Positions 1 through 9,599 of a stretch of 64,000 nucleotides of DNA are shown here, one piece after another. Position 1 is the stretch's first letter. Every line of letters begins with the position of its first letter. Both the position numbers and the translations under genes were made by a program. The DNA comes from Mangrovibacterium marinum (GTDB taxonomy: Bacteria; Bacteroidota; Bacteroidia; Bacteroidales; Prolixibacteraceae): NCBI RefSeq assembly GCF_003046625.1, contig NZ_QAAD01000002.1, positions 272,241 to 336,240 of the forward strand, in the 5' to 3' direction. Below the pieces are notes generated by a model, which saw only the letters and a program-made list of their open reading frames with translations, was not told where the DNA came from and searched no databases.

Positions 1-670
1 GAATATGCCGGTTCAGCCCAATAAGGCAATTGTTGGCCGTAACGCATTTGCACACTCGTCGGGAATCCACCAGGACGGCGTGTTGAAAAATCGGGAGAAT
101 TACGAAATTATCGATCCGGTAGAAGTTGGCATCAACGAGTCGTCGATCGTATTGACTGCTCGCAGCGGACGTGCCGCCTTAAAACACCGACTGGAAGTTT
201 TAGGTTACGAACTGACCAAAGAAAAGCTGGACGATGTTTACCAAAAATTTCTGGAATTGGCCGACAAGAAAAAAGACATTCGCGACGACGATGTTGCCAT
301 GTTGGTTGACGACCACCGCAAAAAAGAACGTCAAATTAAATTGGACTTCTTACAAGTGGTTACCGGAAAATCGCTGCAACCAATGGCGTCAGTACGATTG
401 GATATCGCCGGTGAGAAATTCGATGCTACAGCATCGGGCAACGGACCTGTTGATGCAGCCATCAATGCAGTCAAACAAATCGTGAAACGTCACGTAATCC
501 TCGAAGAATTCCTGATTCAGGCCATCACCCGAGGTAGCGACGATATTGGCAAAGTGCACATGGAACTGGATTTTGAAGGCGTGAAATATTTTGGCTTCGG
601 AGCGAACACCGACATTATCACGGCCTCGGTCGAAGCTTTCCTGGATGCCATCAACAAAATGAAAGCATAA
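1..670 (+). CDS. leuA: 2-isopropylmalate synthase, C-terminal part (5' end outside window)
   Basis: Catalyses condensation of acetyl-CoA with 2-oxoisovalerate, the first committed step of leucine synthesis, in the cytoplasm. The frame is open to the window edge, so the N-terminal part of the catalytic barrel is missing; the ATG at position 5 is internal. What remains has the end of the HMGL-like barrel ([17 protein letters not shown], a hallmark of LeuA), the linker, and the C-terminal LeuA dimer/regulatory domain (about the last 110 residues, with SGNGPVDAA), where leucine feedback binds in known family members. It is followed after 97 bp by leuC on the same strand. The operon context and the IHQDG motif make the call firm. 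Confidence 0.93.
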   Translation, partial: NMPVQPNKAIVGRNAFAHSSGIHQDGVLKNRENYEIIDPVEVGINESSIVLTARSGRAALKHRLEVLGYELTKEKLDDVYQKFLELADKKKDIRDDDVAMLVDDHRKKERQIKLDFLQVVTGKSLQPMASVRLDIAGEKFDATASGNGPVDAAINAVKQIVKRHVILEEFLIQAITRGSDDIGKVHMELDFEGVKYFGFGANTDIITASVEAFLDAINKMKA

Positions 671-723
671 CAGATAGTCCGTTTTCAACAAGAGAAACGT
701 CTAAAAATAAATACATTCGAGAT

Positions 724-747
724 GCTGCCTGTAGCTATACAGGTAGC
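724..747 (+). other. hairpin between leuA and leuC
   Basis: Arms GCTGCCTGTA and TACAGGTAGC with a 4-nt loop and one G-U pair. It is followed by an A-rich run (then five T) rather than a direct U-tract, so it does not look like a normal intrinsic terminator. It may stabilise or process the operon mRNA just upstream of leuC; that role is inference. Confidence 0.5.
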
Positions 748-767
748 CTGCATGAAAAAAAATTTTT

Positions 768-2168
768 ATGGAAGCTAAAACATTATTTGATAAGATTTGG
801 GACGCCCACGTGGTAAAGCAAGTTGAAGGCGGCCCCAATGTATTGTATATCGATCGTCACTTCATCCACGAAGTAACCAGCCCGGTTGCCTTCCTGGGCT
901 TGAAAAGCCGCGGTCTGAAGGTTTTCCGTCCGGATCAGACAACCGCCACACCGGACCACAACGTACCAACAATCAACCAAAACATGAGCATCAAAGATGA
1001 GTTGTCTCGCAACCAGGTTGAGATGTTGAAAAAAAACTGCGAAGAAAACGGCATCGTTCACCATGGCTTGGGAACTGATGGTCACGGCGTGGTTCACATT
1101 ATCGGGCCGGAAATGGGTTTAACTCAACCGGGTATGACTATCGTTTGTGGCGACAGCCACACCTCGACGCACGGTGCATTCGGTGCTATCGCGTTCGGTA
1201 TTGGTACCTCCGAAGTAGAAATGGTATTGGCCAGCCAATGCATTATGCAGCCCAAACCCAAGAAAATGCGCATTACTGTAAATGGTGAATTGGGTAAAGG
1301 TGTTACCGCAAAAGATATCGCTCTTTACATCATCTCAAAAATCTCAACCTCAGGTGGTACCGGCCACTTCATCGAATACGCCGGTTCTGCCATCACGGGC
1401 TTATCTATGGAAGGCCGGATGACCTTGTGTAACCTGAGTATTGAAAGTGGTGCCCGTGGCGGAATGATCGCTCCGGACGAAACCACCATCAACTACGTTA
1501 AAGGTCGCCAATTCGCCCCTAAAGGTGAAGCCTGGGATAAAACAGTAGCCTACTGGGAAACATTGAAGTCGGATGAAGGTGCAAAATTCGATACAGAATA
1601 CAGTTTTGATGCTGCCGACATTGAGCCGATGATTACCTACGGAACCAATCCGGGAATGGGACTGGGTGTTAGCCAAACAATCCCAACTGGTGAAGAACTG
1701 ACGGGTACCGACAAAGCAACTTTCATGAAATCACTGAAATATATGAATTTCAATCCAGGGGATGCCATGAAAGGTAAGAAAGTGGACTATGTATTCCTGG
1801 GTAGCTGTACAAACGGCCGTATTGAAGACTTCCGTGCATTCGCCGATTTCGTTAAAGGCAAACAAAAAGCCGACGACGTAATTGTTTGGTTGGTGCCGGG
1901 CTCTAAAGCTGTAGAAAAACAAATTATTGCTGAAGGTTTGGATAAAATCTTCGAAGCTGCCGGCATGTCACTTCGCCAACCGGGATGTTCGGCCTGTTTG
2001 GCCATGAACGACGATAAAATTCCGGAAGGCAAATACGCAGTATCAACTTCGAACCGTAACTTCGAAGGTCGTCAAGGTCCTGGTGCCCGCACCTTACTGG
2101 CCAGCCCGCTTACTGCTGCAGCTGCTGCTGTAACAGGTGTGATCACAGACCCAAGAGAGTTTTTGTAG
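768..2168 (+). CDS. leuC: 3-isopropylmalate dehydratase, large subunit
   Basis: With LeuD it isomerises 2-isopropylmalate to 3-isopropylmalate using a [4Fe-4S] cluster. The protein is 466 residues, the usual LeuC length. Cluster ligands are visible in [11 protein letters not shown] and [10 protein letters not shown], and the aconitase signature [18 protein letters not shown] is intact near residue 130. The end [15 protein letters not shown] is typical of the family. It lies 97 bp after leuA and 118 bp before leuD; the latter gap holds an inserted-looking palindromic element. Start chosen at the ATG giving [16 protein letters not shown], which aligns with LeuC N-termini. Confidence 0.97.
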   Translation: MEAKTLFDKIWDAHVVKQVEGGPNVLYIDRHFIHEVTSPVAFLGLKSRGLKVFRPDQTTATPDHNVPTINQNMSIKDELSRNQVEMLKKNCEENGIVHHGLGTDGHGVVHIIGPEMGLTQPGMTIVCGDSHTSTHGAFGAIAFGIGTSEVEMVLASQCIMQPKPKKMRITVNGELGKGVTAKDIALYIISKISTSGGTGHFIEYAGSAITGLSMEGRMTLCNLSIESGARGGMIAPDETTINYVKGRQFAPKGEAWDKTVAYWETLKSDEGAKFDTEYSFDAADIEPMITYGTNPGMGLGVSQTIPTGEELTGTDKATFMKSLKYMNFNPGDAMKGKKVDYVFLGSCTNGRIEDFRAFADFVKGKQKADDVIVWLVPGSKAVEKQIIAEGLDKIFEAAGMSLRQPGCSACLAMNDDKIPEGKYAVSTSNRNFEGRQGPGARTLLASPLTAAAAAVTGVITDPREFL

Positions 2169-2170
2169 AC

Positions 2171-2273
2171 AGCCCCCTAACCCCCGGAGGGGGAATTGGG
2201 AAAGTCATAATGATGAACGATAAAAAAAAATCGCGCTCTTTTCTCCTCCCCTCAGGGGAGGCCGGAAGGGGCT
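2171..2273. repeat. compound GC-rich palindromic element in the leuC-leuD gap
   Basis: The gap begins with a block whose core CCCCCGGAGGGGG is self-complementary and ends with a block containing CTCCCCTCAGGGGAG. The outer edges AGCCCC and GGGGCT also pair, so the whole element can fold as a large cloverleaf-like inverted repeat around an A-rich centre. From general knowledge, CCCCCTAACCCCC...GGGGG-type palindromes are scattered through many Bacteroidota genomes. It occupies nearly all the space between two co-transcribed genes, which suggests a mobile REP/MITE-like insertion; that origin is inference. Confidence 0.7.
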
Positions 2274-2286
2274 CAATCTAAAAAAA

Positions 2287-2871
2287 ATGGCATACGATAA
2301 ATTTTCAAACATAGTATCTCCGGCTGTTCCACTGCCGATTGAAAATGTGGATACCGACCAAATTATCCCTGCACGCTTTCTGAAAGCGGTAGAACGCAAA
2401 GGATTTGGCGACAACTTGTTTCGTGACTGGCGTTACGACAAGAGCAACCAACCGATTGCTGATTTCGCCCTGAACAATCCAACTTACAGTGGCAAAATAT
2501 TGGTTGGCGGTAAAAACTTTGGTAGCGGATCGAGCCGCGAACATGCAGCCTGGGCGATTTACGATTACGGTTTCCGGGTGGTGGTTTCGAGCTTCTTCGC
2601 CGACATCTTTAAAGGAAACTCGTTGAACAACGGATTGCTTCCTGTTCAGGTTAGTCCTGTGTTCCTGGAGAAGATCTTCGCTGCCATAGACGCTGATCCA
2701 AAGGCTGAATTTGAAGTTGACCTGCCCAGCCAAACCTTCACCATCAAGGCCACAGGCGAATCAGAAGAATTCGACATCAACCCCTACAAAAAGCATTGCC
2801 TGCAAAACGGGCTCGACGATATCGACTATCTGGTTAGCTTGAAAGACCAGATCGCTGCATTTGAGCATTAA
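2287..2871 (+). CDS. leuD: 3-isopropylmalate dehydratase, small subunit
   Basis: Swivel-domain partner of LeuC in the isopropylmalate isomerase complex. It is 194 residues, normal for LeuD. Family motifs are clear: [13 protein letters not shown] near the N-terminus and [17 protein letters not shown] about residue 78, which forms the substrate-binding swivel loop. The first in-frame ATG follows the palindromic element directly, so a weak leader is likely. Downstream is a hairpin with a U-tract before the second synthase gene. Confidence 0.97.
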   Translation: MAYDKFSNIVSPAVPLPIENVDTDQIIPARFLKAVERKGFGDNLFRDWRYDKSNQPIADFALNNPTYSGKILVGGKNFGSGSSREHAAWAIYDYGFRVVVSSFFADIFKGNSLNNGLLPVQVSPVFLEKIFAAIDADPKAEFEVDLPSQTFTIKATGESEEFDINPYKKHCLQNGLDDIDYLVSLKDQIAAFEH

Positions 2872-2877
2872 TACAAC

Positions 2878-2929
2878 AAGAGCAGAGAAATGCCTGTAAC
2901 CCTTGCAGCGATCTCTGCTCTTATTTTTA
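2878..2929 (+). terminator. intra-operon hairpin with U-tract after leuD
   Basis: Perfect 11-bp arms AAGAGCAGAGA and TCTCTGCTCTT around a loop of about 23 nt, followed by ATTTTTA. It starts 7 nt after the leuD stop. It looks like an intrinsic terminator or attenuator that would lower expression of the two downstream genes. Confidence 0.7.
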
Positions 2930-2998
2930 CAGAGCCGGCAGACAAACCGGCTGGTTGAAGAAATTATTCACTGAAGGCATAAAGGAGAAAAACAAAAC

Positions 2999-4555
2999 AT
3001 GACGGTAAAATCAGGCGAATTAGCCCAACGAACCTTGCAAATCATGGACACCACGCTGCGCGACGGTGAACAAACCTCCGGCGTATCGTTTACAGATACC
3101 GAAAAGCTTAGTGTGGCAAAAGTGTTGCTCGAAGATGTAAAAGTTGATCGAATAGAAATTGCTTCGGCCCGGGTTTCGGAAGGCGAGTTTAAAGCTGCTC
3201 AGCGAATCATGGCCTGGGCCGCAGAAAAGGGACATCTGAACCGGGTTGAGATACTCGGCTTCGTGGATAGAAAGACTTCACTGGACTGGATCAACCGTGC
3301 CGGCGGAAAAGTGTTGAACCTGCTGTGCAAAGGATCACTCAACCATGTGACCCACCAACTGCGCAAAACTCCAGAAGAACATATTGCCGACATTCAAAAG
3401 TCAGTTGATTACGCCAGCCAATTGGGCATCTCTGTCAATGTTTATCTGGAGGACTGGTCGAACGGTATGCGCAACTCCCGGGATTACGTTCATTTCATGA
3501 TCTCAAACCTACAGAAAATGAATGTTCAGCGCATTATGCTTCCCGACACGCTGGGGATTCTGGATCCGGACGAAACCTTTGATTATTGCAAAGAAATGAT
3601 CGATACTTATCCGGATGTGCTGTTCGATTTTCATGCGCATAACGACTACGACCTGGCCATTGCCAATGTCTTCCATGCCCTAAAAGCCGGTATCGACTGC
3701 GTGCACACAACCGTAAATGGCCTGGGTGAACGTGCCGGGAATGCCCCCTTATCGAGCGTTATTGCCACGGTTAAAGACCATACGCAGATCAAAACAAAGG
3801 TGAACGAAAGTATGCTTAACCGGATTTCCAAAGTCGTGGAAAGTTTCTCCGGCATCCGCATTCCGACCAACAAACCGCTGATTGGCGAGTTTGTATTCAC
3901 CCAATGCAGCGGGGTACATGCCGACGGCGACAACAAAAACAAACTTTATTTCAACGATCTTTTACCCGAGCGCTTCGGTCGCACCCGAACTTATGCACTC
4001 GGAAAAACATCGGGGAAAGCCAATATTAAAGCCAACCTTGAAGACTTGGGCATCGAATTGACGCCTGAGGCTCTTAAATTGGTAACCGACCGGGTGATTG
4101 AATTAGCCGATCACAAAGAAACGGTAACAGCCGAAGATCTACCCTACATTGTGGCCGATGTACTGCAGGAAAGCGTTGAACAGCGCATCTCCATCAACAA
4201 CTATGCCCTGACACATGCCATGGGCCTTCGTCCTTCGGCAACAGTGAGCATCAACATAAACGGCAAATCCTACGAAGCCAGCTCTTCGGGCGATGGTTTG
4301 TACGATGCCTTTATGAAAGCTGTCAAAAGTATTTACGCTAAGATGAATAAACCATTTCCGACGCTGATCGACTATTCGGTAACCATCCCTCCGGGCGGCC
4401 ATACCGATGCACTGGTTGAAACGGTCATTATCTGGAAAATGGATCGGGAATTCAAAACCCGTGGCTTGGCGCCCGACCAAACAGCAGCTGCCATTAAAGC
4501 AACAACCCGGATGCTTAACCTGATTGAGCATACCTATAACGAGAAAGTTGACTAA
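2999..4555 (+). CDS. citramalate synthase / 2-isopropylmalate synthase family protein (second copy)
   Basis: An alpha-keto-acid acyltransferase of the LeuA/CimA family, 518 residues. The HMGL barrel has MDTTLRDGEQTSG at the N-terminus, the metal-binding HAHNDYDLAIAN near residue 217, and NGLGERAGNAPL. A C-terminal LeuA-dimer regulatory domain spans about residues 400-505. The sequence is clearly different from the leuA product at the start of the window, so this is a paralogue, not a duplication artefact. Such a gene between leuD and leuB could make citramalate from pyruvate (isoleucine route via LeuCDB) or act as a second isopropylmalate synthase; the substrate cannot be settled by reading. 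Confidence 0.85.
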   Translation: MTVKSGELAQRTLQIMDTTLRDGEQTSGVSFTDTEKLSVAKVLLEDVKVDRIEIASARVSEGEFKAAQRIMAWAAEKGHLNRVEILGFVDRKTSLDWINRAGGKVLNLLCKGSLNHVTHQLRKTPEEHIADIQKSVDYASQLGISVNVYLEDWSNGMRNSRDYVHFMISNLQKMNVQRIMLPDTLGILDPDETFDYCKEMIDTYPDVLFDFHAHNDYDLAIANVFHALKAGIDCVHTTVNGLGERAGNAPLSSVIATVKDHTQIKTKVNESMLNRISKVVESFSGIRIPTNKPLIGEFVFTQCSGVHADGDNKNKLYFNDLLPERFGRTRTYALGKTSGKANIKANLEDLGIELTPEALKLVTDRVIELADHKETVTAEDLPYIVADVLQESVEQRISINNYALTHAMGLRPSATVSININGKSYEASSSGDGLYDAFMKAVKSIYAKMNKPFPTLIDYSVTIPPGGHTDALVETVIIWKMDREFKTRGLAPDQTAAAIKATTRMLNLIEHTYNEKVD

Positions 4556-4587
4556 TACATTTTAAATATATTTGAAACGATTATAAG

Positions 4588-5652
4588 ATGAAATTAAAAT
4601 TAGCTGTTCTCCCCGGAGACGGAATCGGTCCTGAGATTGTTGATCAGGCGATGAAATCAGTGAAAGCAATCGCTGAAAAATTTAACCATGAGTTAGAATA
4701 TGAGTTTGCACTGACAGGTGCAACGGCCATCGACCAGGTAGGTGACCCCTACCCCGAAACGACCCACGATATTTGCATGAAAGCCGACGCCGTGCTTTTC
4801 GGTGCCATCGGCGATCCCAAGTTCGACAACAACCCCAAAGCAACGGTTCGCCCGGAGCAAGGATTGTTAGCGATGCGCAAAAAACTAGGTTTATATGCCA
4901 ACATTCGCCCGGTAGAAACATTTGAGTCCTTGTTGCACAAATCACCACTTCGTCGCGAATTGGTTGAAGGGGCCAACTTTGTGGCTATCCGCGAGCTGAC
5001 CGGTGGTATTTATTTCGGCGACAAAGGACGTAGCGACAACGGAAACACCGCTTATGACCACTGCGTTTACACGCGCGAAGAGGTAGAGCGGATCCTGAAG
5101 CTGGCTTACGAATTTGCCGGAAAACGTAACAAAAAACTAACGGTTGTTGACAAAGCAAACGTTTTGGAAAGCTCTCGCCTGTGGCGCGAAGTAGCTCAGG
5201 AAATGGCTCCAAACTACCCGGACATCAAAACCGAGTATATGTTTGTTGATAATGCTGCCATGCAAATCATTCAGTGGCCGAAAAACTTCGACGTGATGGT
5301 AACTGAAAACATGTTCGGCGACATCCTGACTGACGAAGCGAGTGTGATCACCGGTTCGTTAGGCTTGCTGCCTTCTGCATCAATGGGAATCCACACTTCG
5401 GTGTTCGAGCCAATCCACGGTTCGTACCCGCAAGCTGCCGGTAAAAACATTGCGAACCCAATTGCAACGATCCTCTCGGCTGCCATGATGTTCGAATATG
5501 CATTCGACCTGATGGAAGAAGGAAAACTGATTCGTGAAGCTGTTGATGCATCAATGGCTGAAGGTGTAGTTACAACCGACATTGCTGAAGGAAAAGCATT
5601 CAGCACATCGGAAGTTGGCGACTGGATTGCCGACTACATTGCAAAGAAATAA
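4588..5652 (+). CDS. leuB: 3-isopropylmalate dehydrogenase
   Basis: NAD-dependent oxidative decarboxylation of 3-isopropylmalate to 2-oxoisocaproate, the third step of leucine synthesis. It is 354 residues, the expected length. Visible motifs: [13 protein letters not shown] at the N-terminus, [13 protein letters not shown], the substrate/metal segment [14 protein letters not shown], and [10 protein letters not shown] with [15 protein letters not shown]. It starts 32 bp after the preceding synthase and is followed by a strong terminator, so it closes the leu operon. Confidence 0.97.
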   Translation: MKLKLAVLPGDGIGPEIVDQAMKSVKAIAEKFNHELEYEFALTGATAIDQVGDPYPETTHDICMKADAVLFGAIGDPKFDNNPKATVRPEQGLLAMRKKLGLYANIRPVETFESLLHKSPLRRELVEGANFVAIRELTGGIYFGDKGRSDNGNTAYDHCVYTREEVERILKLAYEFAGKRNKKLTVVDKANVLESSRLWREVAQEMAPNYPDIKTEYMFVDNAAMQIIQWPKNFDVMVTENMFGDILTDEASVITGSLGLLPSASMGIHTSVFEPIHGSYPQAAGKNIANPIATILSAAMMFEYAFDLMEEGKLIREAVDASMAEGVVTTDIAEGKAFSTSEVGDWIADYIAKK

Positions 5653-5676
5653 TTCGGTTTCGAAGCAAAATAAAAG

Positions 5677-5712
5677 GAGGCTTTCCGCAATTCGGAGAGC
5701 CTCTGTTTTTTT
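5677..5712 (+). terminator. intrinsic terminator of the leu operon
   Basis: Arms GAGGCTTTCCG and CGGAGAGCCTC (one G-U pair) followed by seven T. It lies 24 nt after the leuB stop. Confidence 0.9.
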
Positions 5713-5881
5713 ACGCACAAAGCAAGCCTCCCCACCAATAGCGCAGTCCACCCAAATCCCCGTCCTCTCCAAATCAACGCCTTAGATCATCTATCTTGCC
5801 AGCTCGCAAAATTTCGTTGAATCGCTTCAATTTTTCCACAGTTGCTTTATTCATCTGTAAAAACTATATTGGGAAAAGAAT

Positions 5882-7849
5882 ATGATACTCCAATTCGAAC
5901 ATTTCCTCTTTTTCCTGTTAGCTTTCCTCTGGATTGTGATTGGGAGCTTTCATGTGGCGAAATATTTTCAGAAGATAAAACTGCCGCTGATAACCGGATT
6001 CCTCATCTCGGGAGTCATTGCCGGCCCCTTTTTCCTGGAACTTGTTTCGGATGAATCGATCCTGAACCTTCAGATTGTCAACGAATTTTCACTCTCATAC
6101 ATCGCATTTGCTGCCGGAACGGAACTATTCCTCAAAGAGATCCGAAGCAGCCTGAAAAGCATCCTTTGGAATACCTTCGGACAGCTGGTGATCACCTTTG
6201 GCGTGGCTGTGGTCGCAATCATTCTATTAGCCGATCACATTCCGTTTTTGTCGGGTTTATCGCAGAGCAATGTCCTGGCCATCGCCCTGCTAACGGGAAC
6301 CATCTTTGTAGCCCGGTCGCCATCGTCGGCCATCGCCATCATTAACGAAATGCGGGCAAAAGGGCGTTTTACCAAAACGGCCATCAGCGTCACCGTGATT
6401 AAAGATGTGCTGGTAATTCTGCTATTTGCCATCTGCTTATCCATTGCAAATTCACTGGTCAAAGGGGTTGAATTAAGCTATTTTTTCTTGCTGGAACTCC
6501 TCGTTGAACTTTCGGCAACCTTCTCCATGGGGATTATCCTGGCTCGGATCCTGAAGTTTATTTTTTCGTTCAAGATACACCAACACCTGAAGGTCGCCAT
6601 CTTGCTGGGATCAGGTTATGCCGTCTATCCATTTTCACACTACATCCATCATTTAAGCGAAAACTTTCTGCCGTTCGAGATTCTGATAGAGCCCCTGCTG
6701 GTATGTATCACAGTCAGTTTTATCATTGTGAACTACACCAGTTTGCGGATCGAATTTCAAACGATCGTGGAGAAAATAGGCCCGGCCATTTACGCAGCGT
6801 TCTTCACACTGGCCGGCGCCATGATGTCGCTCGACATATTGGCCGACACCTGGAAGATTGCCCTGCTGTTTTTTATCATCCGTCTGGTTGGCATGATGGG
6901 CGGTGCCTGGCTTGGCGGCACCTTTGCCGGCGACCCCAAACTATTCCGACGCATTGGCTGGATGCCTTACGTCACTCAGGCGGGTGTTAGCTTGGCGCTT
7001 GTTATGGTAATCAGCAACAGCTTCCCGGCTTGGGGAAGTCAATTAGCCACCATCATCGTTGCAGTGGTTATCGTCAATCAACTGGTTGGTCCACCGCTTT
7101 TCAAATGGGCTATAAAACGGGTTGGCGAAAACCGAAATCAGCCCCGGGATCACTACGAGCACTCGCGCCGCGTTCTGATATTTGGCTACGAAAACCAGTC
7201 GGTAGCCTTATCCAACGAGTTGCAGAAAAACAACTGGAAAGTATCCATTGCCACGCGCAAACCCCAAGATCAGATCGAAGAAATTCCCGGCGTAAAAACC
7301 TATCACATCCCCGGCCTGCAAGCCGAAACATTGGCCAACTTAAACCTAAAGAAATTCGACACCTTTGTTTTACTGCACTCCGATCGGGGCAACTACCATA
7401 TCGCCGAATGGATTTATGAAAATATTGGAGAAAAAGTGGTTATCGTCCGTCTGGCGGATCGGAAAAACCTGAAAAAGTTTTACGATCTGGGAGCCTTGGT
7501 CATCGATCCGTCAACAGCTTTTGTAAATCTGCTTCAACATTTCGTTCGATCTCCTCTGGCAACCTCATTGCTCATGGGCATGGAGGCCGATAAAGATACG
7601 CTGGATGTAACAGTCGAAGATGAAAGCCTCTTTGGCATCGCCTTGCGTAACCTCCGCCTGCCGGTAGATGTTTTGATCCTATCGGTAAAACGAAAAGGAA
7701 ATATCATCATTACCCATGGCTACACGCGCTTGCGGCAGGGAGATGTGGTGACCGTTGTCGGATCTGTTGAAAGTTTAGAGAAAGTGGCCCTGCAATTTGA
7801 ATCGTTTGAGCTGGAAAAAAACAGCACGCGCTCTGCCGGCAACAATTAA
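5882..7849 (+). CDS. CPA2-family monovalent cation:proton antiporter with RCK domains
   Basis: An inner-membrane Na+(K+)/H+ exchanger of the KefB/KefC type, 655 residues. The first roughly 400 residues carry about 12 hydrophobic segments typical of Na_H_Exchanger proteins. Residues about 428-540 form a RCK/TrkA-N nucleotide-binding domain and about 562-645 a TrkA-C domain, which usually gate transport. The glycine-rich loop of the RCK domain is altered: VLIFGYENQS replaces the usual GxGxxG, so classical NAD binding is doubtful. It stands alone, with no KefF/KefG partner nearby. Ion specificity is not readable from sequence. Confidence 0.87.
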   Translation: MILQFEHFLFFLLAFLWIVIGSFHVAKYFQKIKLPLITGFLISGVIAGPFFLELVSDESILNLQIVNEFSLSYIAFAAGTELFLKEIRSSLKSILWNTFGQLVITFGVAVVAIILLADHIPFLSGLSQSNVLAIALLTGTIFVARSPSSAIAIINEMRAKGRFTKTAISVTVIKDVLVILLFAICLSIANSLVKGVELSYFFLLELLVELSATFSMGIILARILKFIFSFKIHQHLKVAILLGSGYAVYPFSHYIHHLSENFLPFEILIEPLLVCITVSFIIVNYTSLRIEFQTIVEKIGPAIYAAFFTLAGAMMSLDILADTWKIALLFFIIRLVGMMGGAWLGGTFAGDPKLFRRIGWMPYVTQAGVSLALVMVISNSFPAWGSQLATIIVAVVIVNQLVGPPLFKWAIKRVGENRNQPRDHYEHSRRVLIFGYENQSVALSNELQKNNWKVSIATRKPQDQIEEIPGVKTYHIPGLQAETLANLNLKKFDTFVLLHSDRGNYHIAEWIYENIGEKVVIVRLADRKNLKKFYDLGALVIDPSTAFVNLLQHFVRSPLATSLLMGMEADKDTLDVTVEDESLFGIALRNLRLPVDVLILSVKRKGNIIITHGYTRLRQGDVVTVVGSVESLEKVALQFESFELEKNSTRSAGNN

Positions 7850-8012
7850 TGTCTGGCAATATTAGCATCCAATATGCGGGATGCTTATCCCATTAATTTG
7901 AAAATCGTTTTGGCTTACAGGACACCCGGCTGCCGCAAATGGCCGACTTGTCGTTACCGATTGTTCGCAAAACCAGGGACATCTGCGTTCCGCCGTCTTG
8001 CATCCATGAGGC

Positions 8013-8052
8013 AAAAAAAATACTGTTTCTGCATTTATAAACAGAAACAGTA
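8013..8052 (-). terminator. intrinsic terminator of the cold-shock gene
   Basis: Arms TACTGTTTCTG and CAGAAACAGTA, 10-nt loop, with eight A before the stem on the + strand, giving a U-tract on the minus-strand transcript. It lies about 40 nt past the stop of the cold-shock gene. Confidence 0.87.
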
Positions 8053-8091
8053 CTTCATAAAATGGGCTTATCAATAAGCCGTATATCTTAC

Positions 8092-8544
8092 CTAGCGGTT
8101 AACTTTTACCTGCACGGCCATCATACCTCTGGGGCCACGTTCCATTTCATACGAAACAGAATTGCCTTCGGTAATTGGCTCCAAAATATTATTCACATGA
8201 ACAAACAAGCTTTCGCCGCTTTGCCCGTCACGAATAAAACCAAAGCCCTTCGATTGATTAAAGAAGGTTACTGTTCCTTTACGCACTAAATCCTCCGGTT
8301 CTAAATCAGCCTCCTTGGGCACTCCGATAACAATATCTTCAACCTTCACCTCTGTTTTCTTATCCGGATCCGGAGGCGTATCGGTAATCATACCATTTTC
8401 ATCAACATAAGCGATCATATCGTCCAGACTATTGGGCTTATCGCTCTCTTTACGTGCCAAACGCTTGGCTTCTTTTTCTTTACGTTTCTTTTCCTTTTTG
8501 TTTCGTACTTCCTTTTTTTGAAATGATTCTTGTGATCTACCCAT
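8092..8544 (-). CDS. cold-shock domain protein with lysine-rich N-terminal extension
   Basis: A cytoplasmic nucleic-acid-binding protein, 150 residues. The C-terminal 70 residues are a cold-shock domain: GTVTFFNQSKGFGFI contains the RNP1 motif and SLFVHVNNI the RNP2 motif. The first 35 residues are almost all charged (many KKE/KRK groups) and an acidic linker follows, an architecture known in Bacteroidota. The start MGRSQESF was preferred over an ATG 57 nt upstream because the upstream residues do not resemble the family and lie in leader sequence. It likely acts as an RNA chaperone; this is inferred from the fold. Confidence 0.88.
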   Translation of the reverse strand: MGRSQESFQKKEVRNKKEKKRKEKEAKRLARKESDKPNSLDDMIAYVDENGMITDTPPDPDKKTEVKVEDIVIGVPKEADLEPEDLVRKGTVTFFNQSKGFGFIRDGQSGESLFVHVNNILEPITEGNSVSYEMERGPRGMMAVQVKVNR

Positions 8545-8999
8545 ATATAAATTTATCTTTTTTGTGACGGGTTTTGGCCTCTGACAGGAAGGATGCTGCA
8601 ATCAACTTGCGGTAAACATGCAAAAGGCCGGTTGAAAACAAATTTTCAGGCAGTCAAGCGTGACTTTGTTTCCGAAAAAACCCGGTGTTATTATTCGTTG
8701 GTGGATTCCAAAAGAACTAATGAAGACTAATTAAAAGCGATAAATCAGCACCAGACTAAGCTCCTTCCGAATTTCTAAGCTCTAAAATTAGTCATTTTAA
8801 TTGACAAAGCAATCCGCTTTTAGCCTCAGCCTGCAAGTTCTGCTAAAATTAACGTGCTTTAGGGCAAAACCGTCGGGTTTGAATTACAAAAACTTAACAA
8901 ACACCGTCCCCGCGATTCTTGAACTAACGCAACAAAGTCCGGCATCGTTGGATCTTCCCTCAACTGGTTTTCCTAATTTTGTCTGCCAAATAAGCAACG
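8545..8999. other. intergenic region with no gene seen
   Basis: About 455 bp between the divergent cold-shock and ybaK genes. Apart from the ybaK -7 element at the right end, only AT-rich leader-like sequence is seen. No convincing coding frame or stable hairpin was found. Confidence 0.5.
8974..8981 (+). promoter_or_regulatory. -7 promoter element of ybaK
   Basis: TAATTTTG matches the Bacteroidota -7 consensus TAnnTTTG and lies 18 nt before the ybaK ATG. A GTTG about 23 nt upstream is a poor -33 candidate. Confidence 0.55.
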
Positions 9000-9482
9000 A
9001 TGAAAACTCCTGCCAAGACCAATGCCTCACGCTTGCTCGACAAGCAAAAAATAGCCTACGAACTATTCGCCTATGAGGTAGACGAGACGGATTTAAGTGC
9101 CGCGAGCCTGGCGGCAAAACTCGGACAAAACGTGAAGCAGATTTTCAAAACCCTGGTTCTGCGGGGAACCAACACCGGCATATTCGTTTGTGTAATCCCC
9201 GGCGATGAAGAGGTTGACCTGAAACTTGCTGCCAAAGTATCGGGAAACAAAAAAGCTGAACTGATTGCCATGAAGGAATTACTGCCCGTTACCGGATACA
9301 TTCGCGGAGGCTGTACGCCAATCGGAATGAAAAAACAATTCCCGGTGTTCATTCACGACAGTTGTCTGATGTTCGACAAAATCTACATCAGCGGCGGAAA
9401 ACGGGGCCTCCAGCTAAAACTCTCACCTCAGGACATCATAGCTGCCAGCAAGGCAAACTTGGCAAAACTCGTCGTAAGTTGA
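9000..9482 (+). CDS. ybaK: YbaK/EbsC-type aminoacyl-tRNA deacylase
   Basis: A trans-editing enzyme that hydrolyses mischarged tRNA, typically Cys-tRNA(Pro). It is 160 residues, the normal length. The family pattern is clear: KTPAKTNASRLLDKQKI at the start, then AKLGQNVKQIFKTLVLRG, which contains the conserved lysine of the active site, and GYIRGGCTPIGMKKQFPVF near residue 100. It stands as a single gene between the divergent cold-shock gene and the fasciclin lipoprotein. Substrate specificity within the YbaK/ProX group is inferred from overall similarity. Confidence 0.93.
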   Translation: MKTPAKTNASRLLDKQKIAYELFAYEVDETDLSAASLAAKLGQNVKQIFKTLVLRGTNTGIFVCVIPGDEEVDLKLAAKVSGNKKAELIAMKELLPVTGYIRGGCTPIGMKKQFPVFIHDSCLMFDKIYISGGKRGLQLKLSPQDIIAASKANLAKLVVS

Positions 9483-9599
9483 AGCGTTCGATCTTCTGCA
9501 AAAGAATGTTTTTTGAAGTTTTGTTTAAACTTTATTGCTTTTTCTTAAACATTTTGATCTTGTTCACGTTTAGACTATTGAAACTTAAACAAAAACAAG

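Noticed and set aside
5842..6054. Small plus-strand frame ahead of the CPA2 antiporter
   Set aside because: It overlaps the first 170 nt of the antiporter gene, whose N-terminal helix is convincing, and has no known domain.
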